Assembly: GCA_037179385.1 (NCBI GenBank) | Contig: CM074187.1 | Span: 3,844,001 to 3,908,000, forward strand | Direction: 5' to 3' | DNA length: 64,000 nt | From: Holothuria scabra | Taxonomy: Eukaryota > Echinodermata > Holothuroidea > Aspidochirotida > Holothuriidae | Part shown: piece by piece, positions 11,128 to 22,080 of the stretch | Numbering within the stretch: position 1 is the first letter of the stretch | How the letters are laid out: the number at the start of each line of letters is the position of its first letter | Position numbers and translations under genes: made by a program | Notes under the pieces: model-generated | The model's database searches: none | What the model was told of the DNA's origin: nothing | Seen by the model: only the letters and a program-made list of their open reading frames with translations

Positions 11128-11553
11128 CAAGAACTACATTTTTCGGGCAAAAAACGTCTGCCCCAAACCAAAATGCTCCTCTATGGCTGTGGAAATACCT
11201 TACTCAGGCGTGCACTGGAACACCTACTTGCAACATACAGCAGGATTTCGGATTTGCAATCCTAGGATCCATAACTCAGTGGAGTGATGAATTTACATAC
11301 TCAGTATCTTAAAAGTGTGTTTGAATCTCTTCAAAAGTCACAATTTTTTCTCACCAGAATTGAAGACAATTAAACCTGGCAAATGCAATTTCCAGCCATA
11401 TGGGATGTGAAAAATTGCAAAAATTCTCATGTACGCTCCGCGCCAATTGATGGTGGCGCTAGGTTTAGATTTTAAATTCCATCCCCCATACAAATGTATA
11501 TCCCGCCCCCATATAGCCCCACCTCCACGGGAAAAATCCTAGCTACGCCAATG

Positions 11554-11805
11554 GATTCTCGAGACCGAAAAGAGAAACAGGGACCGGGCGAAACGGATAA
11601 TGAGAGAAGGTTCGTGAGACCGACATCATTAAGATTCCGCTGACCTGTATTCATTTTCATGCTCGCAGGAATATTTTCATTTTCTGTCTAGTTAGGAGAC
11701 CTTTTCTCATTTTCATTTTTATCGCTCGCACCAAGGGACGTCGACTTGGTTTGCAAAATGGGGAGGGATATCTGGCCTAGAGTTTTTCTCCTGTCCTGGT
11801 AAGAC
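11554..11805. other. CGAGACCG-rich flank of the hAT-like element
   Basis: Continuation of the sequence seen at 7500-7613, with CTCGAGACCGAAA at 11558 and GTTCGTGAGACCGAC at about 11612. No gene is seen. Confidence 0.4.
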
Positions 11806-12020
11806 GTGTACAGCGCCGTAGCTATACATTTTTCGAGAAGGGGGGAGTGTGAACACCACGACTGTACTAGGGGCCGTAATTTGCGGTGCGGAAGGCGCGC
11901 TGAAATCTTTGCCATTTTTCAAATATTTGAAAATATGGAACTTGTATGCAGAAATTTTTGGATTCTGGGTTTCCTGTAAGAAAATTTGAAAAGTTGGGGG
12001 ATTACTGCAGTGAAGAATTT
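11806..12020 (-). mobile_element. hAT-type end fragment (GCGC-C family), reverse copy
   Basis: The plus strand starts CAGCGCCGTAGCTATAC, close to the CAGNGGCGTAGCTA terminus. It then has a G-run, CCGTAATTTGCGG, GGCGCGC and TTTCAAATATTTGAAAATATGG. The same order occurs in the forward sense at 13383-13515 and 17890-18110. Only this end is recognisable. Confidence 0.45.
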
Positions 12021-12307
12021 GCATGTCCTATTGACAAATCTGAGATTGAACGGCGACAAAAACATCGTTGTTGCTTCATAATGTTATCCAACCCCTACGA
12101 AAAGAGGCTCTCTAACGAAATTTTTTGAGTTAAGAGCTTGTATTGGACAAAATTTTGAATTTTATGAAAGAAAATTCATGAAAATAGCACTGTAGTTACT
12201 GGTGTCACCTGATGATCTGATTTCGCATGTAGCAAGTTTCCATTTTTTTTCCTTACAAAGTCCAGAGCTCGGAAAATTTTACTCAAGGTATGAGCGAGAA
12301 CTCCTGC
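12021..12307. other. Gene-free interval
   Basis: Nothing recognisable. Confidence 0.5.
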
Positions 12308-12566
12308 TTAACTCTTTGCCGTTGTTTGGGTCCTTTTGGACCCATGCGGAGAGCTCGGCTGTCACCCATCTTTACTGTTTCACGCGGAGCTCGAAACTGC
12401 GAGTAGCTACCCGAAAATTTGGCCACAACCACGAGAGAGACAATAGTTTAAGGTCACGGGGTCAATGGCCTACGGAAGCCGATGCGGGGCGGGCTACGTC
12501 CGCTTTTCCGCCCACTCCCGAGGCGCGCAAATATGCCTCGATCGGAGCACAACGGTAAAGGGTTAA
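12308..12566 (+). mobile_element. piggyBac-like MITE with TTAA duplication
   Basis: A 251 bp body (12312-12562) lies between two TTAA sites. Its ends CTCTTTGCCGTTGT and ACAACGGTAAAGGG are inverted with 12 of 14 matches, and TTAA-CCCTTT is a known piggyBac-type terminus. The body is unusually rich in CpG compared with its surroundings. There is no coding capacity. Confidence 0.75.
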
Positions 12567-12829
12567 GAATCGCAATTTGTGACGCACGGAGGGCGCGGAA
12601 TATTTTTCTTCTTTGAGACAAAAAATGGCGAATGTAGTGCTTTTAATGGAGAGATTTCGGAATTTCATGAGTTGTCAAAACCACGCAGTAGACTGGTTTC
12701 ACAAATAGCAAATTTCCGAATTCTTAATTTTTCAGAGCCGCCTGTCCCCAGTAGCTACGCCACTTGGTGCCTAAGAGAAGGGGCTCAGATGCAAAATGGT
12801 GCTAAATGTTTCAATATTTTCAGTTCGTA
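12567..12829. other. Gene-free interval with hAT-type end motif
   Basis: CAGTAGCTACGCCACTTGG at about 12750 resembles the TAGCTACGCCACTG terminus seen elsewhere; its partner end is not visible. Confidence 0.3.
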
Positions 12830-13958
12830 AGAAACCCCAAAGTTTTCAAGACACGATCTTGAGATTGTGGGTAATTACTTCAAAGGACCATACGGTCGAT
12901 TTAAGTACCGGGTGTTCTCTATAAGTAATTAGAATCACAAAGAAAATTGTCATAGTTTGCGAAAGATCTGTGCAAAAGTTCTAAAAGTAAGGAACCGTTT
13001 GTAATGGAAAGAAGGTAAAATAAATCCATGACATGATCAAAAGTGCACTTCAATCTACTACGACAAAATCACAGGCCAGGGGGTGGGGGAATTGTACCTA
13101 TTGGAACGGTGCTACTGAGACACCGTTGCATAGGCCCACCGGTGTAAGACTGTTGATACAAAAACGCTAAAATATGTTTTTTTTCTTTTCGAACGACACC
13201 CCATCTTGCACTATCTGAAGACAGAGGATGGAAGTGTACCTCTAATTCCTGACTGAAGTCTCTTATTTAGCAAACGTCATTGTGGTTTTACTTCTCGGAT
13301 AATGGTCTAAATACGAAGTGGTCGAATCTCTGTACAAATGAATGATGCGAGCGTGTCGAAATTTTGCATTAGAAATCCACAGGGCAAAAATTTCGCCGCG
13401 CTTCGCGGGCCGCAAATTACGTCCCCTACAAATCGCGTTCACCCTTTAAAACAAAGGGGGAAATTTGGGTGCTTGCTCCTCCCTGGAAAAATTCTAGCTA
13501 CGCCACCGAAGACCACGTATTTCATTAAAACATAGTAGGGGACGATTCATCTTCAAATTCCTAAATATTGTACTCCCTCATTACCACACCTGCTGTCCTA
13601 TGCACACGAACAATCGACATAATCATCTGATTATAGAGACCGTTAGATAATGTACCGTATGTTTGATATGCAAGTGAAAAGAGAACATCAATGAGACTGC
13701 AAGGGCGCTGGGCGAGCGGAAATTTGGGGGATTTGCAAAGTAAACATGTGGAATTATTGATACAGTAAGCTAGTCGATCGTAATCGGTAGAGGACACCTT
13801 TCATAGCCTAATGTATAGTCTTTTTAGTAGTACCTAATTTTAAAGTTTCACGTCACAAAAAAGTGGGGGGGACTTTTACGTTAGTCCCCCTCCATCTCTC
13901 CACTCAACAAGTGGGGGGACATGCCCCTGCCCCCCCCCCCCCAAATCGACGCCCCTGC
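12830..13958 (+). repeat. 1.1 kb interspersed repeat, copy 2
   Basis: Direct copy of 4463-5573 with scattered substitutions and indels. Its right end is a C-run followed by CGACGCCCCTG (ends 13958), whose complement CAGGGGCGTCG is a common hAT terminus. This suggests a non-autonomous hAT whose left end is not recognised. It is split by the insertion at 13383-13515. Confidence 0.75.
13383..13515 (+). mobile_element. hAT-type end fragment inserted in the 1.1 kb repeat
   Basis: The sequence has GCCGCGCTTCGCGGGCCGC and then CTAGCTACGCCACCG at its right side, as in the 11806-12020 family. The other copy of the host repeat has an unrelated ~130 bases at the corresponding place, so it is not a clean empty site. 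Confidence 0.5.
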
Positions 13959-15039
13959 CGGCGCACGTCTTCACTCTTTAGGTCTAGCGAACTTTTTCTT
14001 ACTGTCTCGCGGACCTTTTTTTCATTTAAATTTTCGGTCTCGTTGAGTGTCCCGGCCCATTAGTCCAAAATTAAAATGGACGGCGGGAGCGAAGAGGAAT
14101 TTAAAAAAAAATCACAACTCTCAGGTGGCCGGAAATAGCATTTTCCAGATGAATACGAAGAATATAACGAGTCGCTATCTTCGTTTGTCGTTTAAATCTA
14201 ATTAATTAATTAATTTAAAACACAGTTTTTGTTTTGCAATGCTATTTTAAAGCATATTGGGAATCGAATTTCGATTACTTTTTCTTAGCTCTGTTATACC
14301 TCTTTCTATGTACTTTAATCGTCCTATCTCATCCCCCGTCAGCGAAGGAAGGCATTTTTTGCGGAAGGCCTAAAAATGAAGAACGTAAAGGACTGAAGCT
14401 ACTGGATGGTTGATCGTGTACTGTTTTTGTTTTTTCTTTATGATTTTTTTTTTTTGGCGGGGGGAGGGGTTGTAACCTTATTTTTCTTGCATCGATTGAA
14501 AGCCCAGTACACACTACACCGAGGTCGGATCGGATTACTATCCGATTTCTGTCAGTTTTAGTTAAAATCTCCTCCATCCATTGTCAGAAACAACCAAAAT
14601 TTGCCATCCTGTGTAAGTATCAATCGGTATGAGAGGACTACGGGAGTCAAATATATACTACTTATTTCGTGACGACACATTTTCAAATAGTTTTTATCGG
14701 ACAACGCGTATCCGATAAAAGCTGTCTGTGGATGTGACGTCACGGGATCTTTCATATACCGGCCCACGATAAAAAATGTTTGCCTGATAACTTCAGTCAC
14801 CCCGACGATCTTCGTGATTTTGCTTATACTAGAAGACCATATACTTCAAGGTAACTGACAATTCCAAATTTTCCTTACAAAAACGGACGAGTGGTTTTTC
14901 ATGTGCATGCATGCATTGCCCAAGGCCCTCCCGACCCTCTGGCAAAGGTCCTTTCGGTATGCATTGCCCAATGGTCTGCCATCTGGCCCGTTCCGACAGG
15001 CCATTTTGGGCTACACATAATGACAAACAGTGGCTTGAA
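13959..15039. other. Gene-free interval
   Basis: A module fragment lies at about 14080-14150 (AACTCTCAGGTGGCCGGAAA). TTAATTAATTAATT is at about 14199, and a T-run then G-run at about 14445-14470. A reverse frame of 80 codons (14558-14800) has no recognisable family. Confidence 0.5.
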
Positions 15040-15795
15040 TATGTGTCCACTTAAGTCTGACTGAAAATTCATTTGAAGCCACCTTGTAACGTGACATTTT
15101 TTCACATACGTTGGAAGTAATATCATATTGTCTGGAGGTCGGACAGTCGCGAAGAAAATTTCATCTATTTAGTGGATATTGCAATTGAATATAACGAAGA
15201 TTCCCGGTAGAGTAAAAACAGTAACAGTATGTTTTTGCATAGTTTCCCCCGAAAAGAGACAAGTCCATTAAATCTAATTGTAGCAGTATACCGTACCTTT
15301 TATCTGGTAGTTTTCTGATCACTTACCAAGTTAGTTTTTTTCTATTGAAGTGAAATTTCTATTTCAAAGGAAACCTCAAAATAACGACTGCTCAAGTCTG
15401 GGAAATGCCATTTTCGGGTGTCTGTGGTGTTAGTTTTTTTTTTAACAATTTTCTATACGTTCCGCGCCAACTGATGGGTGGCGCTCCGCTTAGATAGTGT
15501 TTTGGTCGAAAAAAATTACTTAACAGAACAGTGCATGCTTGCATATCATTCTTCGTTTTGGGGCAGTATTACAAAGTGAAAATTTTATTGCGAAAGAAAG
15601 CTCAAAATAATGACTATATCGGTACTTTGTTTCTAGTTACCAGTCCGGCCGCGGAAATGCCTTCTCCTGCTTTCTGGAGGTTCTTAATTTTTCAAAAATA
15701 TCTGTGCGCTACACTTGTAGTTTTTCGGGCAATATTATATTTTTCGGACCAAAGAAAAACAAAACAATTCTGTCCCCTCCCAAACTGAAACACTC
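15040..15795 (+). mobile_element. Non-autonomous hAT-like element, partial copy C
   Basis: Co-linear with copy A at about 8740-9120 and then 11130-11190: GTGACATTTTTTCACATACG, a CCCCCGAAAAGAGACAAG-like string, module units at 15390-15500 and 15640-15720, and TTTTCGGGCAATATTATA. It lacks the foldback insertion and stops where the LINE begins. Confidence 0.65.
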
Positions 15796-17260
15796 CCGTC
15801 CACCTATTTCAGAAAGTCAAAATTTCAAACTCCAAGATGTGGTACACCGCAGGGCTCAATTTTTGGGCCCTTGCTCTTTATTATTTATATAAATGGTATT
15901 ACTTTGATTTCTACGAAAGCAGAAGTTGTACTCTTTGCTGATGATACAAATATTTCCTTCACTGGGAATGACCCTCATCAACTTGAAAGCAGTGTTGTTA
16001 ATGAATTAGGCTATTCTCTGAGTGGTTCATGGCAAATAAGCTGTCTCTCAATATCAGTAAGACAAATTTTATTGTATTTAATAATATTCAGCATCATGTG
16101 TTCAATATCTCAATAATGGCAATAATGGGCAAAAGCTTGATCCATCCAAAAGTGTAAAATTTCTCGGTGTCAATAATTGATTGCAAGCTTACCTGGCAGG
16201 AGCAGATCAATCATATTTCTTCAAAAATTGCCAGAGGAATCGGAGTAATTGGTAGATTAAAACATTTGTTGCCAAGGGGTATTCTCCTTACAATTTACCT
16301 TACTCTTGTGTATCCTCATCTGATATATTGTTCTACAGTTTGGACATGTACAAAAACCTCCTACATTCACAAACTGGTTCTTTTGCAAAAGAGAGTTGTA
16401 CGCTATATTTCTTTGTCCGGACCCGTGACCACACCAGCGAGTTGAATAAGTCTTTTAATCCGTTGAAACTGTTCGATATGATCAACCTCAACATTGCTTC
16501 TTTCACCTATCGTTTCATGCACAACCTTTTACCGAAATCGTTTTCAGAATTCTTCACCAAAAATTCTTCAGTCCACAACTATTTTACTCGTCAATCTCTT
16601 CTCCTGCATACTAATGTTACCCGTACCTCATCCTCACAGTTGACCCTAAGCTACAAAGCTATAAAACTGTGGAACTCATTACCTAATTCTTTAACTAACA
16701 GGCCAAGTATAAATTCTTTTCGAAGAGATTTGACCCAGTACTACATAGTTTTGTACTAATTCTTCAGTAGTCTTCATCAACATTTTTTATATGCAAGGTT
16801 TATTATAAGAATAAAACTTCGTGGTTGACTTATCATTCTGTTCTAGTGCATGCATTACATGTTTTGTCACTATGCGCATTTTGTTTGTGGGAAGCCTAGG
16901 GCTTTCATGGGTGAGAGGGGGCTGGGGGGAGGGGCCGGGTTGGTAAGATGGGTTTTGTAAGGGTTAGTTCTGGTCTTGTAATCTTAGTCATTACCTTTCC
17001 CTTTAGATTATTGAATTTTCCGTTATTTTTTTCTCTTATATTCTTTTTTCTTCTTTATGCTTATTTGTGTTTGCAACACAGCTACTCTAGGTAACTTGCT
17101 TTTGTTGTTTTGGGGAGTAGAACTCTCGACAAGCCCCTCAGGGTTTTTTAGTTTTATTTCCATCTACTCCAGTGTTATGTTTGTGTTATGTTTGTATATC
17201 CATACATTTTGATGATGTAGAAAAACAAATAAACGAAACGAAACGAAACGAAACGAAACT
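15796..17260 (+). pseudogene. 5'-truncated CR1/L2-type LINE with reverse transcriptase remnant
   Basis: Reading from about 15805, the frame gives GTPQGSIFGPLLFIIYING and then VLFADDTN (FADDT codons at 15934-15948). These are RT motifs of non-LTR retrotransposons; FADD carries the catalytic aspartates. A frameshift near 16015 continues as WFMANKLSLNISKTNFIVFN. Others continue as KSVKFLGV, IIDCKLTWQEQINHISSKIA, then LVYPHLIYCSTVW, LQKRVVRYI and KLWNSLPNSL to a stop at 16759. This is the C-terminal third of ORF2; the endonuclease and N-terminal RT are missing. A ~500 base 3' UTR ends in (ACGAA)n at 17231-17260. At least three frameshifts make it inactive. CR1, Crack or L2 cannot be told apart by eye. 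Confidence 0.92.
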
Positions 17261-17889
17261 TCAAATATATGGGAAGCCAAACTTTTTTCCACGGGAACAT
17301 TTTCCAATATGGTCCGAGTGCATTAATCTACCTGATGATATTCAGTAACCCCAACAAAACTGTGCAAAACTACAGATTACCCCTACTTGATTTTTCTTAT
17401 AAGAAGGGCAAATTTTTCCATAAAACCACAAAAATCTGTCGTAATATAAGATTCAGATTGTTAAAAGTGGCAAAATTTTCCAATTTTGATGGATACTCAG
17501 TACAACAAAAAAACAGACAACTGTGTTAATTACCCCGACATTCTGCCAAATTCTGCTCTTGAAAGGCATATCACTTAATAAGGAACCCAATTTTTTTTTA
17601 TTATAACCTCACCAAAAACAAAATTTTCTTATATTAAATTCCAACATTTCTGCAATAAAATAAGATCTTAATTTTGAAATCTTGGTTCAAAAAAGGATAA
17701 AAAACTTTTCGAGCAAACTTTTAGTCGTGTCTTGAGACCTTAGTACGTTGGCATAGAACGATTAAATGCGTAACCCCAACAGAATTTCAGCTGTCGCGTG
17801 TAAAACGTTTTTTAATTTGTTCATATCAAGGATAGATTCTTCAATAAACACCCCCCAATTTTTAATTGTCATTACAAAAGCCAAATACC
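17261..17889. other. Gene-free interval
   Basis: AT-rich with TTTTCCA-type runs; no gene or clear repeat end. Positions 17270-17530 form an open frame of no known type. Confidence 0.5.
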
Positions 17890-18110
17890 TTTCAAAAAAT
17901 AAACTTCAGATTTTTAAGTATTTGTTTAAAAAAAAAAGCCAAAGCATTCGGCGCGCTACGCGCGCCTCAAATTCTGTCAAGTTACGTCCCACTGGGAGTA
18001 ACCTATCGCCTTTCCCGGGGCCTTGAACTGCTGGCTCACCTGTCGGGAAAATCCTGGCGCCACACCTGCCCCCCCCCCCCCACCTTGGATCCGTGCCTGG
18101 TAAAGAAGTG
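17890..18110 (+). mobile_element. hAT-type end fragment (GCGC-C family), forward copy
   Basis: The perfect small palindrome GGCGCGCTACGCGCGCC (about 17950) is followed by GTTACGTCCC, GGGAAAATCCTGGCGCC and a C-run. The order is that of 11806-12020 reversed. Confidence 0.45.
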
Positions 18111-18301
18111 CGTAAAGAAAATTTTGAAAAATCGCGACCCCTCAGATGGCCGAAAATTGCGTTTTCATGCTTGGAAGGAGAATCTAAACAATCTTTATGT
18201 TTGGCTTTTGTTTGCAATAACAAAATTTTAGCAACATACTAAGGGATGGGAATATTATCACATGAAATTCAATACCGCTTTGATATAAATGGTCTTGATT
18301 C
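18111..18301. repeat. Copy of the ~190 bp module
   Basis: AAAATTTTGAAAAATCGCGACCCCTCAGATGGCCG begins near 18120. The rest of the interval is plain. Confidence 0.5.
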
Positions 18302-20890
18302 CAGTGGCGTAACTAAGATTTTTTCGCGGGGGAGGGGGTTATGGGGGTGTGATACTCATCTAATGGGGCTGGAGTTAACTATCTACGCGTAGAGCCACCA
18401 TTAGATGGCGCGGAGCGTACAAAAGAATTTTGGATTTTAACACTTCCCAGATGGATGGAAATTGCATTTGCCAGGTTTAATTGTCTTTAATTCTGATGAC
18501 AAAAATTTCTGATTTTTCTCAGATTCGAACACACTGATTAGCTCAGTTCATTACTCCGCTGTACTATGTACCCTTGGATTGCAAATCCGAAATCCTACTG
18601 TATGGTAGTAACAAGCAGCAGTTCCTAGCAGCTGTTCCAGTGCGCGCCTAAGTACAGTATTTCCAAGGGGGAAGAGGGGCATTTCAGTTGGGGGGAGCAA
18701 AAGTTTTTTGCGCGAAAAATGTAATTCTGCCCGTAAGGCAGTCAAAGTGGAGTCAACATTTCCAATGCTTATTATAAATGGTATTCAAGCAGTCACTATT
18801 TTTAGTTTCAGTTGCAGATAAACGTTCAGTCCAAACTAAAATCCAGCAAGAAAGACTAAGCGGAGCTCCACCATTGGTTGGCGCGAATCATACAGAAAAT
18901 TTTGAAATATCCGACCCTCAGACAGTTGAAAATGACATTTCCCGGGCTTATAGGGGGGTCAAAGTAGTCGCTCATTTATTTTAAAGTTTCCTTTTGCAAA
19001 AAAATATCCACTTGAACTTAAATTCTGCTATATGAAGCGGTCTAAGTGGAGCACCACCATGATAAGTTGGGGCTAACTTAAAGTACAGGACATTTTGAAA
19101 AATCTGACCCCTCAGACAGTAAAAAATGGCATTTCCTATGCTTATAGGGGGTCAAAGGCTAAGCAGTCGCTTTTTCAGGTTCTTTTTTTTTTCAAAAATG
19201 TCCACTTGAAACTAAAATTCTACTAAGCAGGCTATCTACGCGGGGCGCCACCACTAGTTGGCGAGGAGCGAACAGAAAATTTTGAAAATCGGACCCCTAA
19301 AACAGTCGAAAATGACATTTCCCAGGCTTATAGTGGGGCCTAAATTGTCGCTCTTTTGATCAAAAAATTACCAGATAAAATTTTTCGCTACCAATCGACG
19401 AAATGGTCCCGCATACTTTCTGGGGAAATAAAACTGAATTCAAGAAAAAGTAATGAAGTTTGCTCTATTGCGACTTTTGGCTAAATTCAATATATAGGCC
19501 CTATAATGATGAAATTGTGTCACTGCCCGAACTTCCGACTGTACATGATTTTCCTTTTGAAAAAATCTAACATTACAAGGTGTGTTTTAATGAATTTTCA
19601 AGCAGACTTGTGGAAAGATATTCTCACACTGCATCATTTAAGTATCGAAAAACAAATTACACGATTTTCTAACCTTTGTCCGTGGCTCTAGAGCAGGACA
19701 GATGGCAAACTTTTGGGCAGTGCACCTAAACACCCTCCTATCTGTCCGTTGAATTACTTTGGCAATTCAAAACGTCGCAGTATTTTTTTTTAACCTTCGC
19801 CCGAATAACTGACCATTTCGGGCAATTTGTTAGGTTTGCAGGACTGCAGTATGAAGTGGGGATGATGAAAACCCCCTTTTCTGCACATACTACCCAAATG
19901 TGTCGCAGATCTTCGTTATTTTCCATGAAAATGTTTCTTAAAAAATAGCATTTTCTGTTTTTTTGGCAAAGATTTGAAGCTATTTAAATAATAGGCCATT
20001 TCGGGTATTGTGTAACACAAGATTTAAGAACAGGCTCAAGAATAATTGTTTCTTTTAGGCCACAGGCTTCCCAAATGTGTCGCCATTTTTTTTACCTGTT
20101 TGATTTTAGGTAACTACGTTACCATTACTATGATATTTTTCCATTTTCGGGCAAATTCTTGAAAGAATTTGGATATTCGACAATTTCGGGCATTGCGTTG
20201 TGATTATCTGTGAAGTAAAAGTCACGAATAATAGCTTTTTGCGCTGCTCGGATGTGTAGCGATTTTTTTTGAATCTTGACTTGGTTTTCAAATGAAAATT
20301 TTATTGCAACTATATGATGTTTCCTTCCTTTTTCCTGGCACATCTTTTTAAAGATTTAGGCCACATTTAGGAATTTCTGAAAAGCCATGCCATTTATTAA
20401 AAATTAAAGGCCCTGCGATTGTTTTCCAAATTCCTGATCAAATGTTTCTCCAAATTCCTGCCCGATTAAATTTCGCGGAACTTTGGGGCAGTCTTCCCCC
20501 CTGTCCCCGTCTCTTGCGCCACTGGGAATGTCCACTCCACCCAAGAGCTAAGTGAGGTCATGTGAGGTATGGTTGCAACCCTTACGACTGCATTGAACAC
20601 ATGGGTGTGGTTGTTGCACTGGCCAATGACTGGCAGAAATGGTCGCGCAAAGTGCAAATTCCTTTCAACCATATTTGACTCAAATATTCTATTCACCACA
20701 CCAAGTATGATTTTGGAACAAATTTGCACGTCCCCAGGAGTTGAAAAATCCCTGCAGGAGATAGAATCAGACCAGATGCTGTAGAAACACACTTTTAATC
20801 CACACCGTCAAGGTAGCCTATTTCAGTCGTGGCTCCAAACCAGCTAGAAAATTACGCATCCATAAACCCGAAGTGTAATCAAAACTGAAT
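18302..20890 (-). mobile_element. Non-autonomous hAT-like element, reverse copy B, first part
   Basis: Begins with CAGTGGCGTAACTAAG and runs as the reverse complement of copy A from 11553 back to about 7850. Matching landmarks are the block at 18540-18660 with 11200-11310, the module array 18690-19340 with 9000-9570, and 19360-19760 with 8590-8990. The stretch at 20330-20810 matches 7905-8370. The 1.55 kb foldback of copy A is absent at 18719-18730. The other end lies at 24800-25041 after about 3.9 kb of unrelated sequence. Confidence 0.7.
18690..19345 (-). repeat. Tandem ~190 bp modules
   Basis: Three well-preserved units start near 18860, 19050 and 19238. Each has GCGCCACCA-like, TTGGCGCGGAGCG-like and AAAATTTTGAAAAT-like strings, then CGACCCCTCAGACAG and CATTTCCCAGGCTTATAGG-like strings. 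The period is about 185-190. Confidence 0.75.
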
Positions 20891-21450
20891 TGTGAAACGT
20901 TTCCCGAAAGGATAATTAAAGGCATATTCCCGGACACAAAATTTATTACCTTGTCAAGATATGCAAAAAAAATCTTTTTGGCGAAACTTCATTTCAATAG
21001 CATAAAGAGTTCGTAAGAAACAAATTTATAAAGTAATGTAACTTTTCTCTTTTGATTTGGTCACCTTGTAAATCTGTGATGTCACTGCGGCTCATTAATT
21101 TGACATTACATTCAGTTTATTCATTTTTTATGCCGCTGCAGGAAATATTAACCAACAGTAGTGTCTGTACTCAACGTATGGTGAAAGGTAATGCTTGATC
21201 TAAGATATTTAAACATTCCCACAATATAAAATTTCAAGGATAAAAGGACTTTCACTTTTATAGAGACAATGTGACCACATTACATAACTTTTCGTGGCTC
21301 GCCGAAGAGCAGAGGTATTTTTAACAAAAGTTACCAATCTTTAAAATGAGATATGTTGAGTTAGCAAAAGGAATTGCGACAAGGTTTCAAAAGCACGGTG
21401 TGGAAATTTTTTCTTTTACAAAACCCTGTTAAAAAGCCACCAAAAGGCCT
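20891..21450. other. Gene-free interval
   Basis: Nothing recognisable. Confidence 0.5.
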
Positions 21451-21755
21451 TTAAAGGCCCAGTTCTCTCACCCCAAACAGCACCAATTCTCCTAACCTTT
21501 TTACTTAAGCCCCTCCCACAATATTGTCTGAAATTCATCCTTATCCAATCACAATCTCAGGTTATTGCTTCAGGGTGAGTATAGAGAAGCTCTATGTGTT
21601 TAATAAAAACACTCTCAGTACAGTTCATGCTGTGTAATATAAGCTTTGGTAATCTGCATTGTTTGAATTAACAGTCAATAAAAACACTGGGCCAATGGAG
21701 AGTCTCCCCCTCCCCCTGCAAGAAGTGTTGTTTAGGATGAGAGGCTTGGCCCTTT
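21451..21755 (+). mobile_element. 300 bp MITE (family G), copy 1
   Basis: Left end TTAAAGGCCCAGTTCTCTCA followed by CCCCAAAC; right end GTTTAGGATGAGAGGCTTGG followed by CCCTTTAG: inverted and imperfect. Other copies are at 26814-27118, 27119-27437 and the split copy at 41780-46625. There is no coding capacity. Confidence 0.75.
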
Positions 21756-22080
21756 AGATAACTGCCGAGGGAATGATGATTTCCCCCAAAGTGCTAACGC
21801 ATGTGCCTTTCCTCTGCAAGCTTTCTCTCGGCTTCCATGCGTTCTAAATCTTATCTGAAACTCGATAGATACCTATTACGTAACTCAATGTCCAGTATAG
21901 ACGTCTCGAATAGTATCATGGGATGTTGTGCAAAAATATTTGGAGGCATGAGAAGTGGTGACTGACTGCCCCAAAGACTATGTAAGCGGAGCGCCACCGT
22001 CAGTTGGCGCGAAGCGTACAGCAAATCTTTAAAAATCGCAACCTCTCAGATAGCCGGAAATTGCAGTTGCCAGGCTTAAA
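21756..22080. repeat. Plain sequence plus one module copy
   Basis: GCGGAGCGCCACCGTCAGTT and GGCGCGAAGCGTACAG at about 21988-22020, then AACCTCTCAGATAGCCGG, form one module unit. The remainder is unremarkable. Confidence 0.55.

Larger units (their letters stand above)
7614..11553 (+). mobile_element. Non-autonomous hAT-like element, copy A (with nested foldback)
   Basis: The left end TAGTGGCGTAGCTAC (7614-7628) is the inverse of the right end TAGCTACGCCAATG (11540-11553). This CAGNGGCGTAGCTA type of end is typical of hAT elements. The flanks GGTTCGTG and GATTCTCG could be a decayed 8 bp duplication, but agreement is only partial. The family is confirmed by a reverse copy at 18302-20890 plus 24800-25041 and a partial direct copy at 15040-15795. 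No transposase frame is present. Internally it holds tandem ~190 bp modules (9000-9570) and the foldback insertion. Confidence 0.65.

Noticed and set aside
9454..11312. Repeat protein with 35-residue units
   Set aside because: The frames come from a 105 bp satellite open on both strands inside an inverted array.
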